A stretch of 64,000 nucleotides of DNA, from NCBI GenBank assembly GCA_046349955.1, contig JAXMBI010000007.1, forward strand, positions 62,001 through 126,000, in the 5' to 3' direction. Position 1 is the first letter of the stretch. Each line of letters begins with the position of its first letter. This document shows positions 34,420 to 43,653 of this stretch, in pieces. The stretch comes from JBGAPH01 sp046349955 (lineage in GTDB: Bacteria; Planctomycetota; Planctomycetia; Pirellulales; JBGAPH01). A program made the position numbers and the translations under genes. The notes below the pieces were generated by a model. It saw only the letters and a program-made list of their open reading frames with translations. It was not told the origin of the DNA and searched no databases.

Positions 34420-35448
34420 TTATAGGAATCGCGGCAACCGGCAGCAACGGCGGCCCCGGTCAAGCCACCGGCCCGCCAAGCGATGATCTCGCTTGGCGGG
34501 CCGTGAGATGGCAAAGCCGAGCAACGGCGGCCAAAGTTTCTTCGCGGCCGGCGCCCACAGCTCGCGCAGCCGCGCGGCCACCGGGTCGCCCGCGGCCAAC
34601 TTGTCGAACGCGTCGAGTGGCTCGAGCGCATCGGGCGTGCGGCCCAGGTAACCGTAGTAGTAGGCCAAGAGGAAATGCTGCGTCGGGGACGCAGGCGCGT
34701 GCTCCAAACGAACGAGCTGCTCCTGGAACTGAGACATCTGCGGGTAGAGCTCGCTGAGGTTCTTGGCCAAGAGCGGCCATTGATCGTCGGGCAGGGCAAA
34801 CATCCCTTGCTGCAAGGTCGCCGCGGCCTCCTCGAATTCGCCCGTGGCGAACAAGCCCTGGGCGAGCAGCAACTGCAGCACGCCGTTCCGCGGGCTTTCG
34901 ATCAGGGCGTGGCGAAACGCCTTCACGGCGTTGGCGTATTGCCCCGCACGGAAGGCCGCCTCCCCCTGATCGGCGTACTTGGTGGCATCCAAAATCGCCT
35001 CGGCGTCGGGCGGAGTCGCAGGGGCTTCTTCCGTCGCCGTGGGATTGGCGTATGGGTAGTTGTTGGCATAGCCGCGGCCGTAGCCGTAGTTGCCAAAGAA
35101 GGGCCAGTACCAGGCGAAGGGCCAAGAACCGGTCCGCCGCCGCCAGATCGGCCGCCACCAACGGTTCCATCCCCAGCGATTAGCGCCCACGCCGAGCCGA
35201 TTCCACGCACGTGCCCGCGCCGTCAGGCCGAACGGACGATTTGCCGAGACGAGGCCCCGGTTCCATTGCACACGGGCATTGCGCAAGGCGCCGTTGCCGA
35301 CGGCCGGACCGCCAGCGCCGCGCAACCCGCCTGCTCCACTGCGGACGGCCTGCGACAGGTTGCCCCGCGCGCCCGCCGCTCCGGCCACGGCGCAGCCACG
35401 AGCCTTATGGAGGCGGTACGAGGGAGTACGGCGGATGAGAACGGGCAT
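34420..35448 (-). CDS. TPR-like protein with Trp/Gly-rich linker
   Basis: A 342-residue protein. The N-terminal 150 residues are Arg/Ala/Gly-rich with a Trp-rich, aromatic section (WGWNRWWRPIW, WPFAWYWPFFGNYGYGRGY). From about 150 helical repeats follow (YADQGEAAFRAGQYANAVKA and similar), which fit TPRs. GGAGG precedes the ATG at 35448 by about 9 bases, which decides the start. It is likely exported or membrane associated, but no clear signal peptide is seen. It lies upstream of the ROK kinase on the same strand. Confidence 0.7.
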   Translation of the reverse strand: MPVLIRRTPSYRLHKARGCAVAGAAGARGNLSQAVRSGAGGLRGAGGPAVGNGALRNARVQWNRGLVSANRPFGLTARARAWNRLGVGANRWGWNRWWRPIWRRRTGSWPFAWYWPFFGNYGYGRGYANNYPYANPTATEEAPATPPDAEAILDATKYADQGEAAFRAGQYANAVKAFRHALIESPRNGVLQLLLAQGLFATGEFEEAAATLQQGMFALPDDQWPLLAKNLSELYPQMSQFQEQLVRLEHAPASPTQHFLLAYYYGYLGRTPDALEPLDAFDKLAAGDPVAARLRELWAPAAKKLWPPLLGFAISRPAKRDHRLAGRWLDRGRRCCRLPRFL

Positions 35449-35587
35449 CGTGCGGACCTCCAAGGTTGAGGCACACAGGCCCATGTACCGTTTTCCGGTC
35501 GGGCCTTGTACCGTCGTCGAACCTTCGAGCCGCACTGCCCACCGCGGGCAGGTAACCTAACGATGGTTTCGGCAAGAACTTACAGAG

Positions 35588-35629
35588 TGGGCGGCACAGG
35601 ACTCGAACCTGTGACTTCTACCGTGTGAG
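35588..35629 (-). tRNA. tRNA 3'-half fragment (Val-CAC-like), integration scar
   Basis: On the minus strand: loop CTCACAC with possible anticodon CAC, stem GGTAG, variable AAGTC, a perfect T-arm ACAGG-TTCGAGT-CCTGT and acceptor strand GCCGCCC. The 5' half does not follow at normal spacing; a sequence that could pair with the acceptor (CGGCGGC) is about 100 bases away, too far for a normal tRNA. This looks like the duplicated 3' end left by a tyrosine recombinase, or a decayed tRNA. Confidence 0.6.
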
Positions 35630-35848
35630 GCCAAGCCGAAAGCGTTGCCCTTCGATTCCTAGATCCTTACTACCAATAGCTTAACGAAGCCGCCGGCTTT
35701 CTCGCAAGCCGTCGCATCGCTTCTCGTTTTCTCGCAGTTTGTGGGGGTATTCGAGGGGCAAAGGGGTAGTCAAAGGGGTAGTGAAAACGGAGGCCCTTCC
35801 TGGTGCCGCTAGAGTCTTGACCCGCGTGCCCTGCTTGCCCTCCGGTTC

Positions 35849-36148
35849 TCAGCCGCCCTTCATCTTGGCGAGAATCTTGTCCATCTCGGGAGCGGTGAAG
35901 GCCCGGCAGGTTGAGGTGCTCACATTGCCGCCAGAACTCACGTGTGCGAGCACGGCTGCGGCCGTCTCATCGTCCGGGGCTTCCAAAACCAGAACGCCGT
36001 CGTGGTCGCCCAGCGTCCAGTAGATGTCGGTCACCTTAGCCCCCATCTTCTTGGCCGCGGCCTTCAGTGCAGATGCACGCTTGGTGGTTTGGTCGATGGC
36101 CTGGAGGCCTTGCTGGGTGAACTTGATCGTCGTGATGAAGGTGGCCAT
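35849..36148 (-). CDS. GYD-domain protein
   Basis: A 99-residue ferredoxin-like small protein of the GYD family: MATFITTIKFTQQGLQAI, then VTDIYWTLGDHDGVLVLEAP and VSTSTCRAFTAPEMDKIL. Family members are soluble proteins of unknown role, often beside stress genes. Next to it on the other strand is a universal stress protein. Confidence 0.88.
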   Translation of the reverse strand: MATFITTIKFTQQGLQAIDQTTKRASALKAAAKKMGAKVTDIYWTLGDHDGVLVLEAPDDETAAAVLAHVSSGGNVSTSTCRAFTAPEMDKILAKMKGG

Positions 36149-36367
36149 TGTCGGTCTCTACGCAGGTGAGTGTGAGGCGGGCCGGTCCAGGCACATGGAG
36201 CCCTTTGGCCGGGGTCCAAAGGGTGCTGCTCGGTTGTTTCAGGGCGGCGGACCTTCGGGCGCTCTCAACTCGGACGACTTGGACCGCTAAACGCACCCGC
36301 AACCGCCTGCTAAACTACCGTCTCCACCAAGATGGTTCCAGACTCTCGTTTTGCGGGCGACCCAACC

Positions 36368-36844
36368 ATGTCGGCCTTTCATCGAGTCCTCTGCCCCGTG
36401 GATTTTTCGGAAGCATCCACCAGGGCGCTGCTCTTCGCCGAACGACTGGTTCGAGAAACCGGCGCTGAGCTATTCCTGCTGCACGCTTTCGATTCTCCAG
36501 CCACCTACGACGCAGCTGGACAGCAAAAGCCGGCAAACCCCGACATCAAGCGCCAGTTCGATGGCCTGACGCCGCATCATCCGGACACCAAGCTCGAACG
36601 AATCCTGCACGCTGGCCCTGCGGGGGAGGTCATCTGTTGGCTGGCCGAGGAGCGGAGTTGCGACCTGATCGTTATGGGTACCCATGGTCGAACCGGCCTT
36701 CGGCATCTGCTCATGGGCAGTGTGGCCGAATACGTCTTGCGCCACGCGAAATGCCCGGTGACCACCGTGCGTGATTATTCGGCTGATGAGCCAGGGTTGG
36801 CTGAGCCGCTTGTGATGCCGGCTCCGGCGCCGTCGTGGATGTAA
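36368..36844 (+). CDS. Universal stress protein, UspA family
   Basis: A 158-residue nucleotide-binding protein: RVLCPVDFSEASTRAL at the start, and the ATP-binding GTHGRTGLRHLLMGSVAEYV near 112-131, ending with CPVTTVR. Such proteins bind ATP and respond to stress. The ATG at 36368 begins the domain. The next gene overlaps or follows within 45 bases. Confidence 0.92.
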   Translation: MSAFHRVLCPVDFSEASTRALLFAERLVRETGAELFLLHAFDSPATYDAAGQQKPANPDIKRQFDGLTPHHPDTKLERILHAGPAGEVICWLAEERSCDLIVMGTHGRTGLRHLLMGSVAEYVLRHAKCPVTTVRDYSADEPGLAEPLVMPAPAPSWM

Positions 36845-36888
36845 GGCAGAAGGCTCAGGTGCGCACCGCAGCCTCGGTAAAGACAACC

Positions 36889-37242
36889 ATGTACCGCCTG
36901 CGCAGCCGCATCGTCCTCGAAAGTGACCAGGACGACGACCTGGATGCCTTGCCGGAGCGCGAGATTGAGGTGCCCTTCATTCCTCGCCGGGGCATGCGGC
37001 TAGATTTTGCCGACGACGTGGAAGACGGCCCGGTAGACCTGGTGCTCGGCAAGTGCGTCTGGGGAGTGGCCAAGAACCGCTTCGAGTTCGAGATGACCGA
37101 GCGAGGGGAGAACGGCGGGACCGTCCTGGCACTGATGGACGAATGGGCCAGCGTAGGATTTACGGTCGTGGAATGCTCGAACCAGCAGGTTTGGGACCGA
37201 TTCAGAGCAGGGCCAGCAGACACCAATGGGCACACGGGGTAG
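36889..37242 (+). CDS. Unknown 117-residue protein
   Basis: An acidic protein rich in Asp/Glu with MYRLRSRIVLESDQDDD, PFIPRRGMRLDF and a C-terminal WDRFRAGP. Two beta-like stretches are visible, but no domain is recognised. A GTG at 36835 would add 18 residues. It follows the universal stress protein closely and probably shares its transcript. Confidence 0.6.
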   Translation: MYRLRSRIVLESDQDDDLDALPEREIEVPFIPRRGMRLDFADDVEDGPVDLVLGKCVWGVAKNRFEFEMTERGENGGTVLALMDEWASVGFTVVECSNQQVWDRFRAGPADTNGHTG

Positions 37243-37310
37243 GCGGTTGAAAAACTTGACTGACTAGAGGTTGCCCTGGTCGGGGACACGAACGCACCCG
37301 GCGGAGCCTC

Positions 37311-37853
37311 TCATTTTGGCTGTGATGCGTCTTGCGACCCGGAGGGTTTCTCACCAGAGAACGTCGGAGCCGTTCGCCGCCAGGCCTCTTCGACATTTCC
37401 CCGCAACGCCTCTAAATGCTGCGGCCACGCCTCGAAGCCCTTTCTATATGCCCGCTCGAAAAGCTCCTTAGAAAGCGGCGATGGTGATGCGATTTTATAT
37501 GCTCTCGGTCCATCAGTGAAGGTAAACAAGACCCAGTACGAATGGCCGCCCAACTTCACTTCGTGGATGTCGCTCAATTCGGGCATCAATCGCGAGACAT
37601 CCTCAGCAAGATCAAACGTACCCGCTGGCACTTGAACGGGGGGGATGGTGTTTAACACATCTGGGTCGTAACTGTTTACGCTCAGCAACCCTGAGCCATC
37701 CTCGAAGACCTGGAGAGACCAGTCCTCCTTGTTGCCAGGGTTTTGGGGTTGGATCCAAAAACGAATGCACCGAGCTGCCTCGGGGCTCGGTGGAACAGAA
37801 CTCGAGTTGCAGGCGGAAGCCGCAACCAGGATAGCAATCGCTAAGGTCCGCAT
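37311..37853 (-). CDS. Lipoprotein of unknown function
   Basis: A 180-residue protein whose signal peptide ends in a lipobox (MRTLAIAILVAASAC, cysteine at residue 15), followed by Ser/Pro-rich linker and a beta-type domain (RFWIQPQNPGN, WSLQVFEDGSG, YWVLFTFTDGPRAYKI) ending in a helical tail. Likely anchored in a membrane. No partner gene nearby. Confidence 0.7.
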   Translation of the reverse strand: MRTLAIAILVAASACNSSSVPPSPEAARCIRFWIQPQNPGNKEDWSLQVFEDGSGLLSVNSYDPDVLNTIPPVQVPAGTFDLAEDVSRLMPELSDIHEVKLGGHSYWVLFTFTDGPRAYKIASPSPLSKELFERAYRKGFEAWPQHLEALRGNVEEAWRRTAPTFSGEKPSGSQDASQPK

Positions 37854-38221
37854 GGTACTACTCCGTGTTTGGCCCCGACGCCGCGCGATTGCACCCGATT
37901 TTCTCACGAAAACACTTGCCTCGCAAGCCGACGCCCCAGATTGCCCCAGGAATGCACGCGAGCGGGCAAGGCGACCTTGGGGGACAGGTGGCGTGAGCCG
38001 CTGCGAGGCGGGCGGCTAGGTGTTTCCTTGCTAGGGAGTGGCCTAGGTTTGAATCAGCCGGGATAGAGTTGCCCCCTGGCTGCTGTAATGGACCGGCCGC
38101 ACCCCAGGGGTAATGGTGCGGCCGATCTTTTTTCTTTGCGCTGCCTGACGCTGCCGCTGCCGATACGGGCTTAGCTCAGTATGAGCGCCAGCGAATGACT
38201 GGAACGAACCGCGATATCTGG
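37854..38221. other. Intergenic region with hairpin
   Basis: No gene is supported. The hairpin at 38094-38137 is the only clear structure. Confidence 0.5.
38094..38137 (+). terminator. Rho-independent terminator-like hairpin
   Basis: A perfect 10-bp stem CGGCCGCACC/GGTGCGGCCG with an 11-base loop, then ATCTTTTTTCTTT. The T-run is on the plus strand. No plus-strand gene ends just upstream, so its target transcript is unclear. Confidence 0.6.
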
Positions 38222-38659
38222 CTACTGCCCTTTCGCGCCTGTCGCTTTGCCAACGCTGCCGCACGTCCAGGCAACGCCCCAGCCAATCGCGGCGCCGATA
38301 CTCCCCAAGCCGAGGGTTCCGAGGAGCAACGCCAAGATATTGTGGGCGTCGCTTCCCCCTCGAACCCAGAGCGGCTCGGCGACGCTGACGACAACGCCGC
38401 CAATCGCGCCCAGCAAGCAGGGGATGAGGTAGCGAATCTTGCCCCGCGCGAGCGAGGCAAAGACTCCGGCAATCGCGCTTCCGACCGTCGCGGACACGGC
38501 ATTGACAGCGACGAAGATTCCTGTGCCAAACTCTTCGGTCGGATTCAGGAACACGCCGATCTGGGCGTAGACCGCACTGGCAATCCCGCAGAGGAGTCCA
38601 GCGACGAGGGCAGCAACTGGAATTGCAACGAAGCGGAATCTCGATCTGTGCTGTGCCAT
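38222..38659 (-). CDS. Four-helix membrane protein, unknown
   Basis: A 145-residue protein with hydrophobic stretches at about 9-32, 43-67, 78-95 and 107-132, rich in Gly and Ala. No catalytic motif. It is convergent with the lipoprotein-side genes. Function unknown. Confidence 0.6.
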   Translation of the reverse strand: MAQHRSRFRFVAIPVAALVAGLLCGIASAVYAQIGVFLNPTEEFGTGIFVAVNAVSATVGSAIAGVFASLARGKIRYLIPCLLGAIGGVVVSVAEPLWVRGGSDAHNILALLLGTLGLGSIGAAIGWGVAWTCGSVGKATGAKGQ

Positions 38660-38982
38660 TTGCTAAGGCTCTTGGCGTGAGACGAAAGGACCTTGCCGCC
38701 GGACTTTCTGACGGCCCAGTGGTCAAGGCGTCTGCGGTCGAGCGATATAACGCGCTGCCGATAGAATCGAGCGGCGCAGGGAGTGCGAAGGGACACTGGC
38801 CGACGCCCGGAAAGCTAGCGGTAACGTCAGGGCATGGGCAAGGGGGCAGCGGCAAGTATGGGGCAAGCAGCGGCGCGCTACCTTGGTCCGTGGCGGACCA
38901 GTCTTCGCTCGGCTATGCTGCCCGCGTGATCTCACTTGGGGGCTGGCGTGCCGAGTTTGTCAGAATCCCGGAGCGTACCGCG
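38660..38982. other. Intergenic region
   Basis: Between a minus-strand membrane protein and a small plus-strand gene. Frames here lack coding character; nothing else was found. Confidence 0.4.
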
Positions 38983-39186
38983 ATGCAACCCGTCGACCTC
39001 AAGCAGGTCCCCAACCTTGAGCAGGTATTCACGATCGCCCTGGTGCCTTTGCTGTTGGCGTTTGTTGCTCTCAGCGTGCTCTTAGGTCTTTTGTGGGGCA
39101 AGCTGCTAGTTCTGCAAAGGCGCATCGCGACCATCGAACAGGACCTGAAGGCGATGTGTGACTTGCTTCGCAAGACTGAACGGTGA
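38983..39186 (+). CDS. Small single-helix protein
   Basis: A 67-residue frame with one strong membrane helix (IALVPLLLAFVALSVLLGLL, about 17-36) and a basic coiled tail (QRRIATIEQDLKAM). ATG 38983 begins it. A typical small planctomycete membrane protein, but short; coding status not certain. Confidence 0.5.
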   Translation: MQPVDLKQVPNLEQVFTIALVPLLLAFVALSVLLGLLWGKLLVLQRRIATIEQDLKAMCDLLRKTER

Positions 39187-39443
39187 TTCCTCTCCTTGGC
39201 CTCCTACATCGCCATCAGCGTGCGGAGCGAGAAGGAGCGCAGGCGGCGAGGAAGCGGGCTCATGCCCGTTAGCCTACCACGAGGCGGTCAGCGGGGCAGG
39301 TGGTGGGTTGCCGCAGCGGCCAGGCTCTAGCGGCAGGCGGTGGCAAGGGGCAACAGTTAATCCCGCTGGCAGATTTACAGCGATCCGCAGAGTGGTTACA
39401 GTACCGCGCGAATCGAGCATCCTGCTTCAACGACGAGACAATC

Positions 39444-40118
39444 ATGAAAAAGGCTAGCCTGGCTTCGACGCTGTGCTTCTTTGTCCTGTGCGGCTTGGCT
39501 GTGCCCAAGGCCGCTTGCGCCGCTGCGCTCACATCGGGCGCAACGTTGGTAGCGCCACTGGGCGAAGTCGACCCGGTCGGGGGAAACCCTATTGGTTCAT
39601 TGATTCAACCCTTCAGCTCTCCAGGCTCGGTCAGCGGCAGACTCATTTCCCAGGTGATCTCTGGTGACCCATCCAACGCGCTTGGGGGGCTCACGTTCGT
39701 CTACTTTCTCGTGAATGACGGTGCTGCTGGTCCCCACTCCATCGGCCGGCTTTCCGTCGACGATTTCGCAGGCTGGCAGGTGGATGCCAGTTACCAAACC
39801 ACGAGCGTCGGAATCGCTCCGGGCTCCATCGATCGCCAGCCCTCAGGGGACGTCGTGGGCTTCAACTTCTTGCCCACGGGCTTCGACCCACTGACCGGCT
39901 TTCTTGCGCCCGGCGCTACGAGTCGCAAGCTCGTTCTGCAAACGAACGCCCTGCGCTATACCAACGTCATGGCCTCAATCATCAATGGCGGCGTGACGCA
40001 GGCTGCCAGCTTCGGCCCAGCCCCCGTCCCCGAGCCCTCCACCCTCCTGCTCGCAGCCCTGGCCGGGCTGGGCCTGCTCGCCGTCCGCTTCAAGGCACAC
40101 CGGCACGTCGGCCGCTGA
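39444..40118 (+). CDS. PEP-CTERM surface protein
   Basis: A 224-residue secreted protein: signal peptide MKKASLASTLCFFVLCGLAV (cleavage near CAA), a beta-rich domain with LTFVYFLVNDGAAGPHSIGR and LVLQTNALRYTNVM, and the anchor VPEPSTLLLAALAGLGLLAV plus basic tail. Function unknown; another exosortase substrate. The start at 39444 begins the signal peptide. Confidence 0.85.
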   Translation: MKKASLASTLCFFVLCGLAVPKAACAAALTSGATLVAPLGEVDPVGGNPIGSLIQPFSSPGSVSGRLISQVISGDPSNALGGLTFVYFLVNDGAAGPHSIGRLSVDDFAGWQVDASYQTTSVGIAPGSIDRQPSGDVVGFNFLPTGFDPLTGFLAPGATSRKLVLQTNALRYTNVMASIINGGVTQAASFGPAPVPEPSTLLLAALAGLGLLAVRFKAHRHVGR

Positions 40119-40529
40119 CAGGTAGGCCTGACTTTCGCCTTGCCCTTCGCTGGATAATTCCCCGGCGATGGGCTTTTTTAATGGGCCTTTCCGAAGCGAC
40201 GGCCTGCATCGGCAAGTCGAGGGCACCGTTCGGTCGATAACCGAAGTGGCGGGCTGACTGGGAAAGGCGGTTCCCGCCCTCGAATCGACGCCGGACAACG
40301 GCCGCATTGTCGACGGGTCCAATTTCTCCTTCGCGGCAAGCCCACCCGGCGACAAGACTGCCGCCAACCGACGCTCGATTCGATCAGCCCGCCGGATGCA
40401 CACCCATCCGCGCGGGTTTTTCATTGCCGTGAAGCGACCCCGGCGCTCGGCATCTCGTCGAATACCGCGACCATCAGGGGTAAACACCGGCTTTGCCCCC
40501 CTGAGTTGGTGGTATTGTTCCAGATCGTT
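40119..40529. other. Intergenic region between PEP-CTERM gene and GGDEF gene
   Basis: No gene is supported. A T-run follows GGGC at about 40170 (GATGGGCTTTTTTAATGGGCC), possibly part of a weak terminator; no clear stem. Confidence 0.4.
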
Positions 40530-41519
40530 ATGGGGACCGGGGCGGTCGTTAGGGCAACTGCGATGGTAGTGGTCGTCATCCTCACTGCTCTTCTTGGGCT
40601 ACCAACTGGCTTCGTGGCCGGCTGGCTCGCGAGTCAGCTTCTGGGCCATCGGGCACGCGTCGCCGTGCCTTCTTCTTCGCCCGCTGGCAGAGAGTCATTT
40701 GCTGTGCAGGTGATTGGCGAGGTTCAAGGCCTCACGCGCGAGGTGCAGGGAAGCGTCGGCCGACACCGTGCGAGCTTGACGGACGCTCAGGTAGAAATGC
40801 GTGCCATCAAGGCGGGAGACGACCAAGCCGTTTCCGTACTCCTCGAAGGGCTGCTGCTAGACAACGAACGCCTTCTCAGCCAACTCATCGAGTCTGAGAC
40901 GAAGCTCTCCGCACAAGAGGACGCCCTTCATCACTACATGCAGGAAGCCCGTCTCGACTCCCTGACCTCGCTCGAAAACCGTCGCGGCTTCGAGAACCAG
41001 TTGGCCCAACGGTTTGCTGAATGCCAGCGCAAGGGCACTGAGTTCTGCATGGCGATGGTCGACGTCGACTACTTCAAGCGGATCAACGACGAGCACGGGC
41101 ATCCGGCGGGAGACGAAGTGCTCAAGGGCTTAGGACGGGTGCTGGCGGCGAGTGTTCGGGAGATGGACGTGGTGGGCCGGATGGGCGGAGAGGAGTTTGC
41201 GGTGCTGCTTCCTGGCACGACCCTGGACGAGGGCCAAACCATTGCAGAACGACTGCGGTGCGCCATCGAAGAGACGCGATTCGCCCTACAAGACATTGTG
41301 CTTTCGGTCACCGCCAGCATCGGTGTGGCGAGCGTGTCCAATGTGGCAAACGCGGCTGAACTCATCAGCCAAGCTGACCGTGCCCTCTATGCAGCCAAGA
41401 AGGCAGGCCGGAACCGAGCCTACTATCATTCACCGGCCGGATACGACCCCGTGCCCCGAATGGTAGCCGACACAGCTGCAATCCCACACTTCGCGGGCCA
41501 GACTACCGACCGAGCATGA
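40530..41519 (+). CDS. Diguanylate cyclase (GGDEF) with one membrane helix
   Basis: A 329-residue protein that would make cyclic di-GMP. Seen: membrane helix near the start (VVVVILTALLGLPTGFVAG), a coiled linker, LDSLTSLENRRGFENQL, DVDYFKRINDEHGHPAGD and the active motif GGEEF (219-223). An inhibitory RxxD site (REMD, 210-213) lies exactly five residues before GGEEF, so product feedback is likely. TTG and GTG starts up to 40506 are possible; ATG 40530 is used here. No sensor domain is visible. Confidence 0.9.
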   Translation: MGTGAVVRATAMVVVVILTALLGLPTGFVAGWLASQLLGHRARVAVPSSSPAGRESFAVQVIGEVQGLTREVQGSVGRHRASLTDAQVEMRAIKAGDDQAVSVLLEGLLLDNERLLSQLIESETKLSAQEDALHHYMQEARLDSLTSLENRRGFENQLAQRFAECQRKGTEFCMAMVDVDYFKRINDEHGHPAGDEVLKGLGRVLAASVREMDVVGRMGGEEFAVLLPGTTLDEGQTIAERLRCAIEETRFALQDIVLSVTASIGVASVSNVANAAELISQADRALYAAKKAGRNRAYYHSPAGYDPVPRMVADTAAIPHFAGQTTDRA

Positions 41520-41961
41520 GCTAGCCTTGCCTGTTCCCTGGGATGGAGCCTGGACAATTTGGGGCCGGTCGAGGGGAGGCTCTCGGCCGGCTCCGATTTC
41601 TTTGCAGGTGGCTAACCGCGTTCCTGCCTCTGGCCGCCTTGACTCACGGCCTGGCGGCGGTCGCCCGATGCGCGTTGGGACCGCGTCGCCGTTTCCAACG
41701 CATTGTAGGCCAGGCCTGGGCAAGTCAACGCCTCCTCCCTAAAACACTTCTGAGCCTGGAGAGAGTGTGTTGGGCTCGAGGAAGTCAGCCAACCGGCGGG
41801 ATCTGGTTCCCGGTGGACTTGGTCAAGGACCTCCGCGTCGGACCTAAATCGCCCTCCTCCATGACCGCGCCCCCGAACGCGACCGTGAGCGTTAGGCGGT
41901 TGCCTCGTAACATTACCTCCAGATGCAGTTCGTTGTCCCGCCCGGCGAGGGAGCCAAGTTG
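41520..41961. other. Gene-poor stretch before the PQQ-like gene
   Basis: No gene is supported on either strand. A minus-strand frame near 41785-41976 reads DNELHLEVMLRG and could be a gene fragment, but has no family match I can name. Confidence 0.35.
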
Positions 41962-43236
41962 ATGCTTCGGATGCACGTGATCGGAGTTCTATTTTTTCTT
42001 ACGTTTCAGTCTTCCTCCCTCTCAGTGTTGGGAGCGGCGCCAGAAGAGTCGATCACGACTTGGCCCCAATGGCGTGGTCCGACTCGTGACGGTCAGGTAA
42101 CTGGGCCGAAGTGGCCTGACTCCCTCTCAGAAAGCACCCTGACGCGCCAATGGCGTGTAGAATTGGATCCCAGCTACTCCGGCCCTATCGTTTCCGAATC
42201 AGCAGTATTCACCACTGGAACCGCGGACAAGACAACGGAAGTCGTGCTCGCCCTCGATCGGGACACCGGCAAGGAGCTTTGGCGTGCAGAGTGGCCTGGG
42301 GCGATGGCAGTGCCGTTCTTCGCGGCCTCCAACGGCAGTTGGATTCGATCTACGCCGGCGCTCGACGGCGACAACCTGTTTGTGGCTGGGATGCGCGACG
42401 TGTTGGTCTCGCTCAACGCCAAGACGGGAAAGGAGCAGTGGCGGGTCGATTTCGTCAACGAGTTCAAGTCTCCGCTGCCCGCGTTCGGCTTTGTGAGTTC
42501 TCCGCTGGTCGACGGCGATTCGCTCTACGTCCAGGCGGGAGCCTCTTGCATCAAACTCGAGAAGCTGACCGGCAAAGTAGTCTGGCGTGCCCTTGAAGAC
42601 AATGGCGGCATGATGGGCAGCGCCTTCTCATCGCCGGTCATGGCGACCCTCGCCGGCCAACGCCAGTTGATCGTGCAGACCCGTGACAAACTGGCTGGGG
42701 TCGAACCTCAGTCCGGTGAAGTTCTCTGGGAACACAAAGTGCCGAGTTTTCGGGGCATGAACATCCTTACGCCCGTCGTGATCGGCGGTGCCATCTTCAC
42801 CAGTTCCTACCAAAACAAGTCCTGGCTTTTTGCCGTGACGGCCAAGGACCGCACATTCCAGGTCGAAGAGGTGTGGAACAACAATGCCCAGGGATACATG
42901 TCCACGCCAGTAGTTGTCGACCACAATCTTTACCTGCATCTTCAGAACCAACGATTCACCTGCATCGATTTGGCTACCGGGGAGAGAACGTGGACTTCGC
43001 AACCTTTCGGAAAGTATTGCAGCTTGGTGTGCCAGAGCGGTCGGATTCTTGCTTTGGACGAGCGGGGAAAGCTCCTGCTCATTAACGCTAATCCCCAGAA
43101 GTTCGAGCTTCTTGGCGAGTCGAAGGTCAGCGATCAAGACTCTTGGGCGCATGTAGCGATTTGCGGCGATGAAGTGTTTGTTCGCGAACTCAACGCCATG
43201 AGCGTCTATCGCTGGCACGCGGCGCCATCCGAGTGA
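41962..43236 (+). CDS. Secreted PQQ-like beta-propeller protein
   Basis: A 424-residue exported protein with a signal peptide (about 1-24) and repeated WD-like PQQ blades: VLALDRDTGKELWRAEWPG, VSLNAKTGKEQWRVDF, KLEKLTGKVVWRALED, VEPQSGEVLWEHKV and CIDLATGERTW. WPQWRGPTRDG near the mature N-terminus is typical of planctomycete outer-propeller proteins. GAGGGAG lies about 9 bases before the ATG. It probably binds proteins rather than PQQ, since the dehydrogenase active-site residues are not seen. Confidence 0.88.
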   Translation: MLRMHVIGVLFFLTFQSSSLSVLGAAPEESITTWPQWRGPTRDGQVTGPKWPDSLSESTLTRQWRVELDPSYSGPIVSESAVFTTGTADKTTEVVLALDRDTGKELWRAEWPGAMAVPFFAASNGSWIRSTPALDGDNLFVAGMRDVLVSLNAKTGKEQWRVDFVNEFKSPLPAFGFVSSPLVDGDSLYVQAGASCIKLEKLTGKVVWRALEDNGGMMGSAFSSPVMATLAGQRQLIVQTRDKLAGVEPQSGEVLWEHKVPSFRGMNILTPVVIGGAIFTSSYQNKSWLFAVTAKDRTFQVEEVWNNNAQGYMSTPVVVDHNLYLHLQNQRFTCIDLATGERTWTSQPFGKYCSLVCQSGRILALDERGKLLLINANPQKFELLGESKVSDQDSWAHVAICGDEVFVRELNAMSVYRWHAAPSE

Positions 43237-43261
43237 AGGGAGTGAAGGAAGTGAGAGGATC

Positions 43262-43653
43262 ATGCGTTGGATCGATTGGTACAACATGCTTGCGAAACCC
43301 AGCGCCATCCACCATCGGCCTGATCTGGAGCATTCTTTACTCCTTCATTGCCATCAGCTTCGGCTTCGTGTTCCTCAGGGTGTTCCAGGGCAAGGCTCCT
43401 CGAAGTCTCGCGCTGCCGTTCGTCATTAACCTTGCCGCCAACCTGCTTTTCATGCCCACCTTCGCCGGACTAATGAGCGTTCCGCTGGCGCGGTAGACAC
43501 TTGATTGTCTGGACGACGATTCTGTGGTGCGTGATTGCGGTCTGGCGGCACTTGCGCTGGTTTGCCGTGGCTCAAGTGCCGTACTTCGTATGGGTCTCGA
43601 TTGCGACGGTGCTGCAAATCAGCATCGCCTGGATGAATTGGGGACTGTCTTGA
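43262..43653 (+). pseudogene. TspO/MBR-family protein, broken by frameshifts
   Basis: Three pieces in three frames fit TspO (Trp-rich sensory protein) in order: RWIDWYNMLAKPS, then STIGLIWSILYSFIAISFGF and RSLALPFVINLAANLLFMP, then IVWTTILWCVIAVWR and YFVWVSIATVLQISIAWMNW ending at TGA 43651-43653. The frame changes by one base at about 43290-43310 and again near 43490. Intact TspO is about 155 residues, so only the frame is lost. Decay or base-call error are both possible. Confidence 0.75.

Noticed and set aside
35588..35695. Full-length tRNA reading over 107 bases using CGGCGGC as the 5' acceptor
   Set aside because: Too long, the D-arm and anticodon stem do not pair, and the first acceptor pair fails; a 3'-half fragment is the safer call.
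38169..38235. GGGCTTAGCTCAGTATGAGCG, which looks like a tRNA 5' half
   Set aside because: No T-arm or matching acceptor strand follows; coincides with the end of a membrane-protein gene.
41543..41962. 139-codon plus-strand frame before the PQQ-like gene
   Set aside because: No domain, poor coding composition and no ribosome site; left as intergenic.
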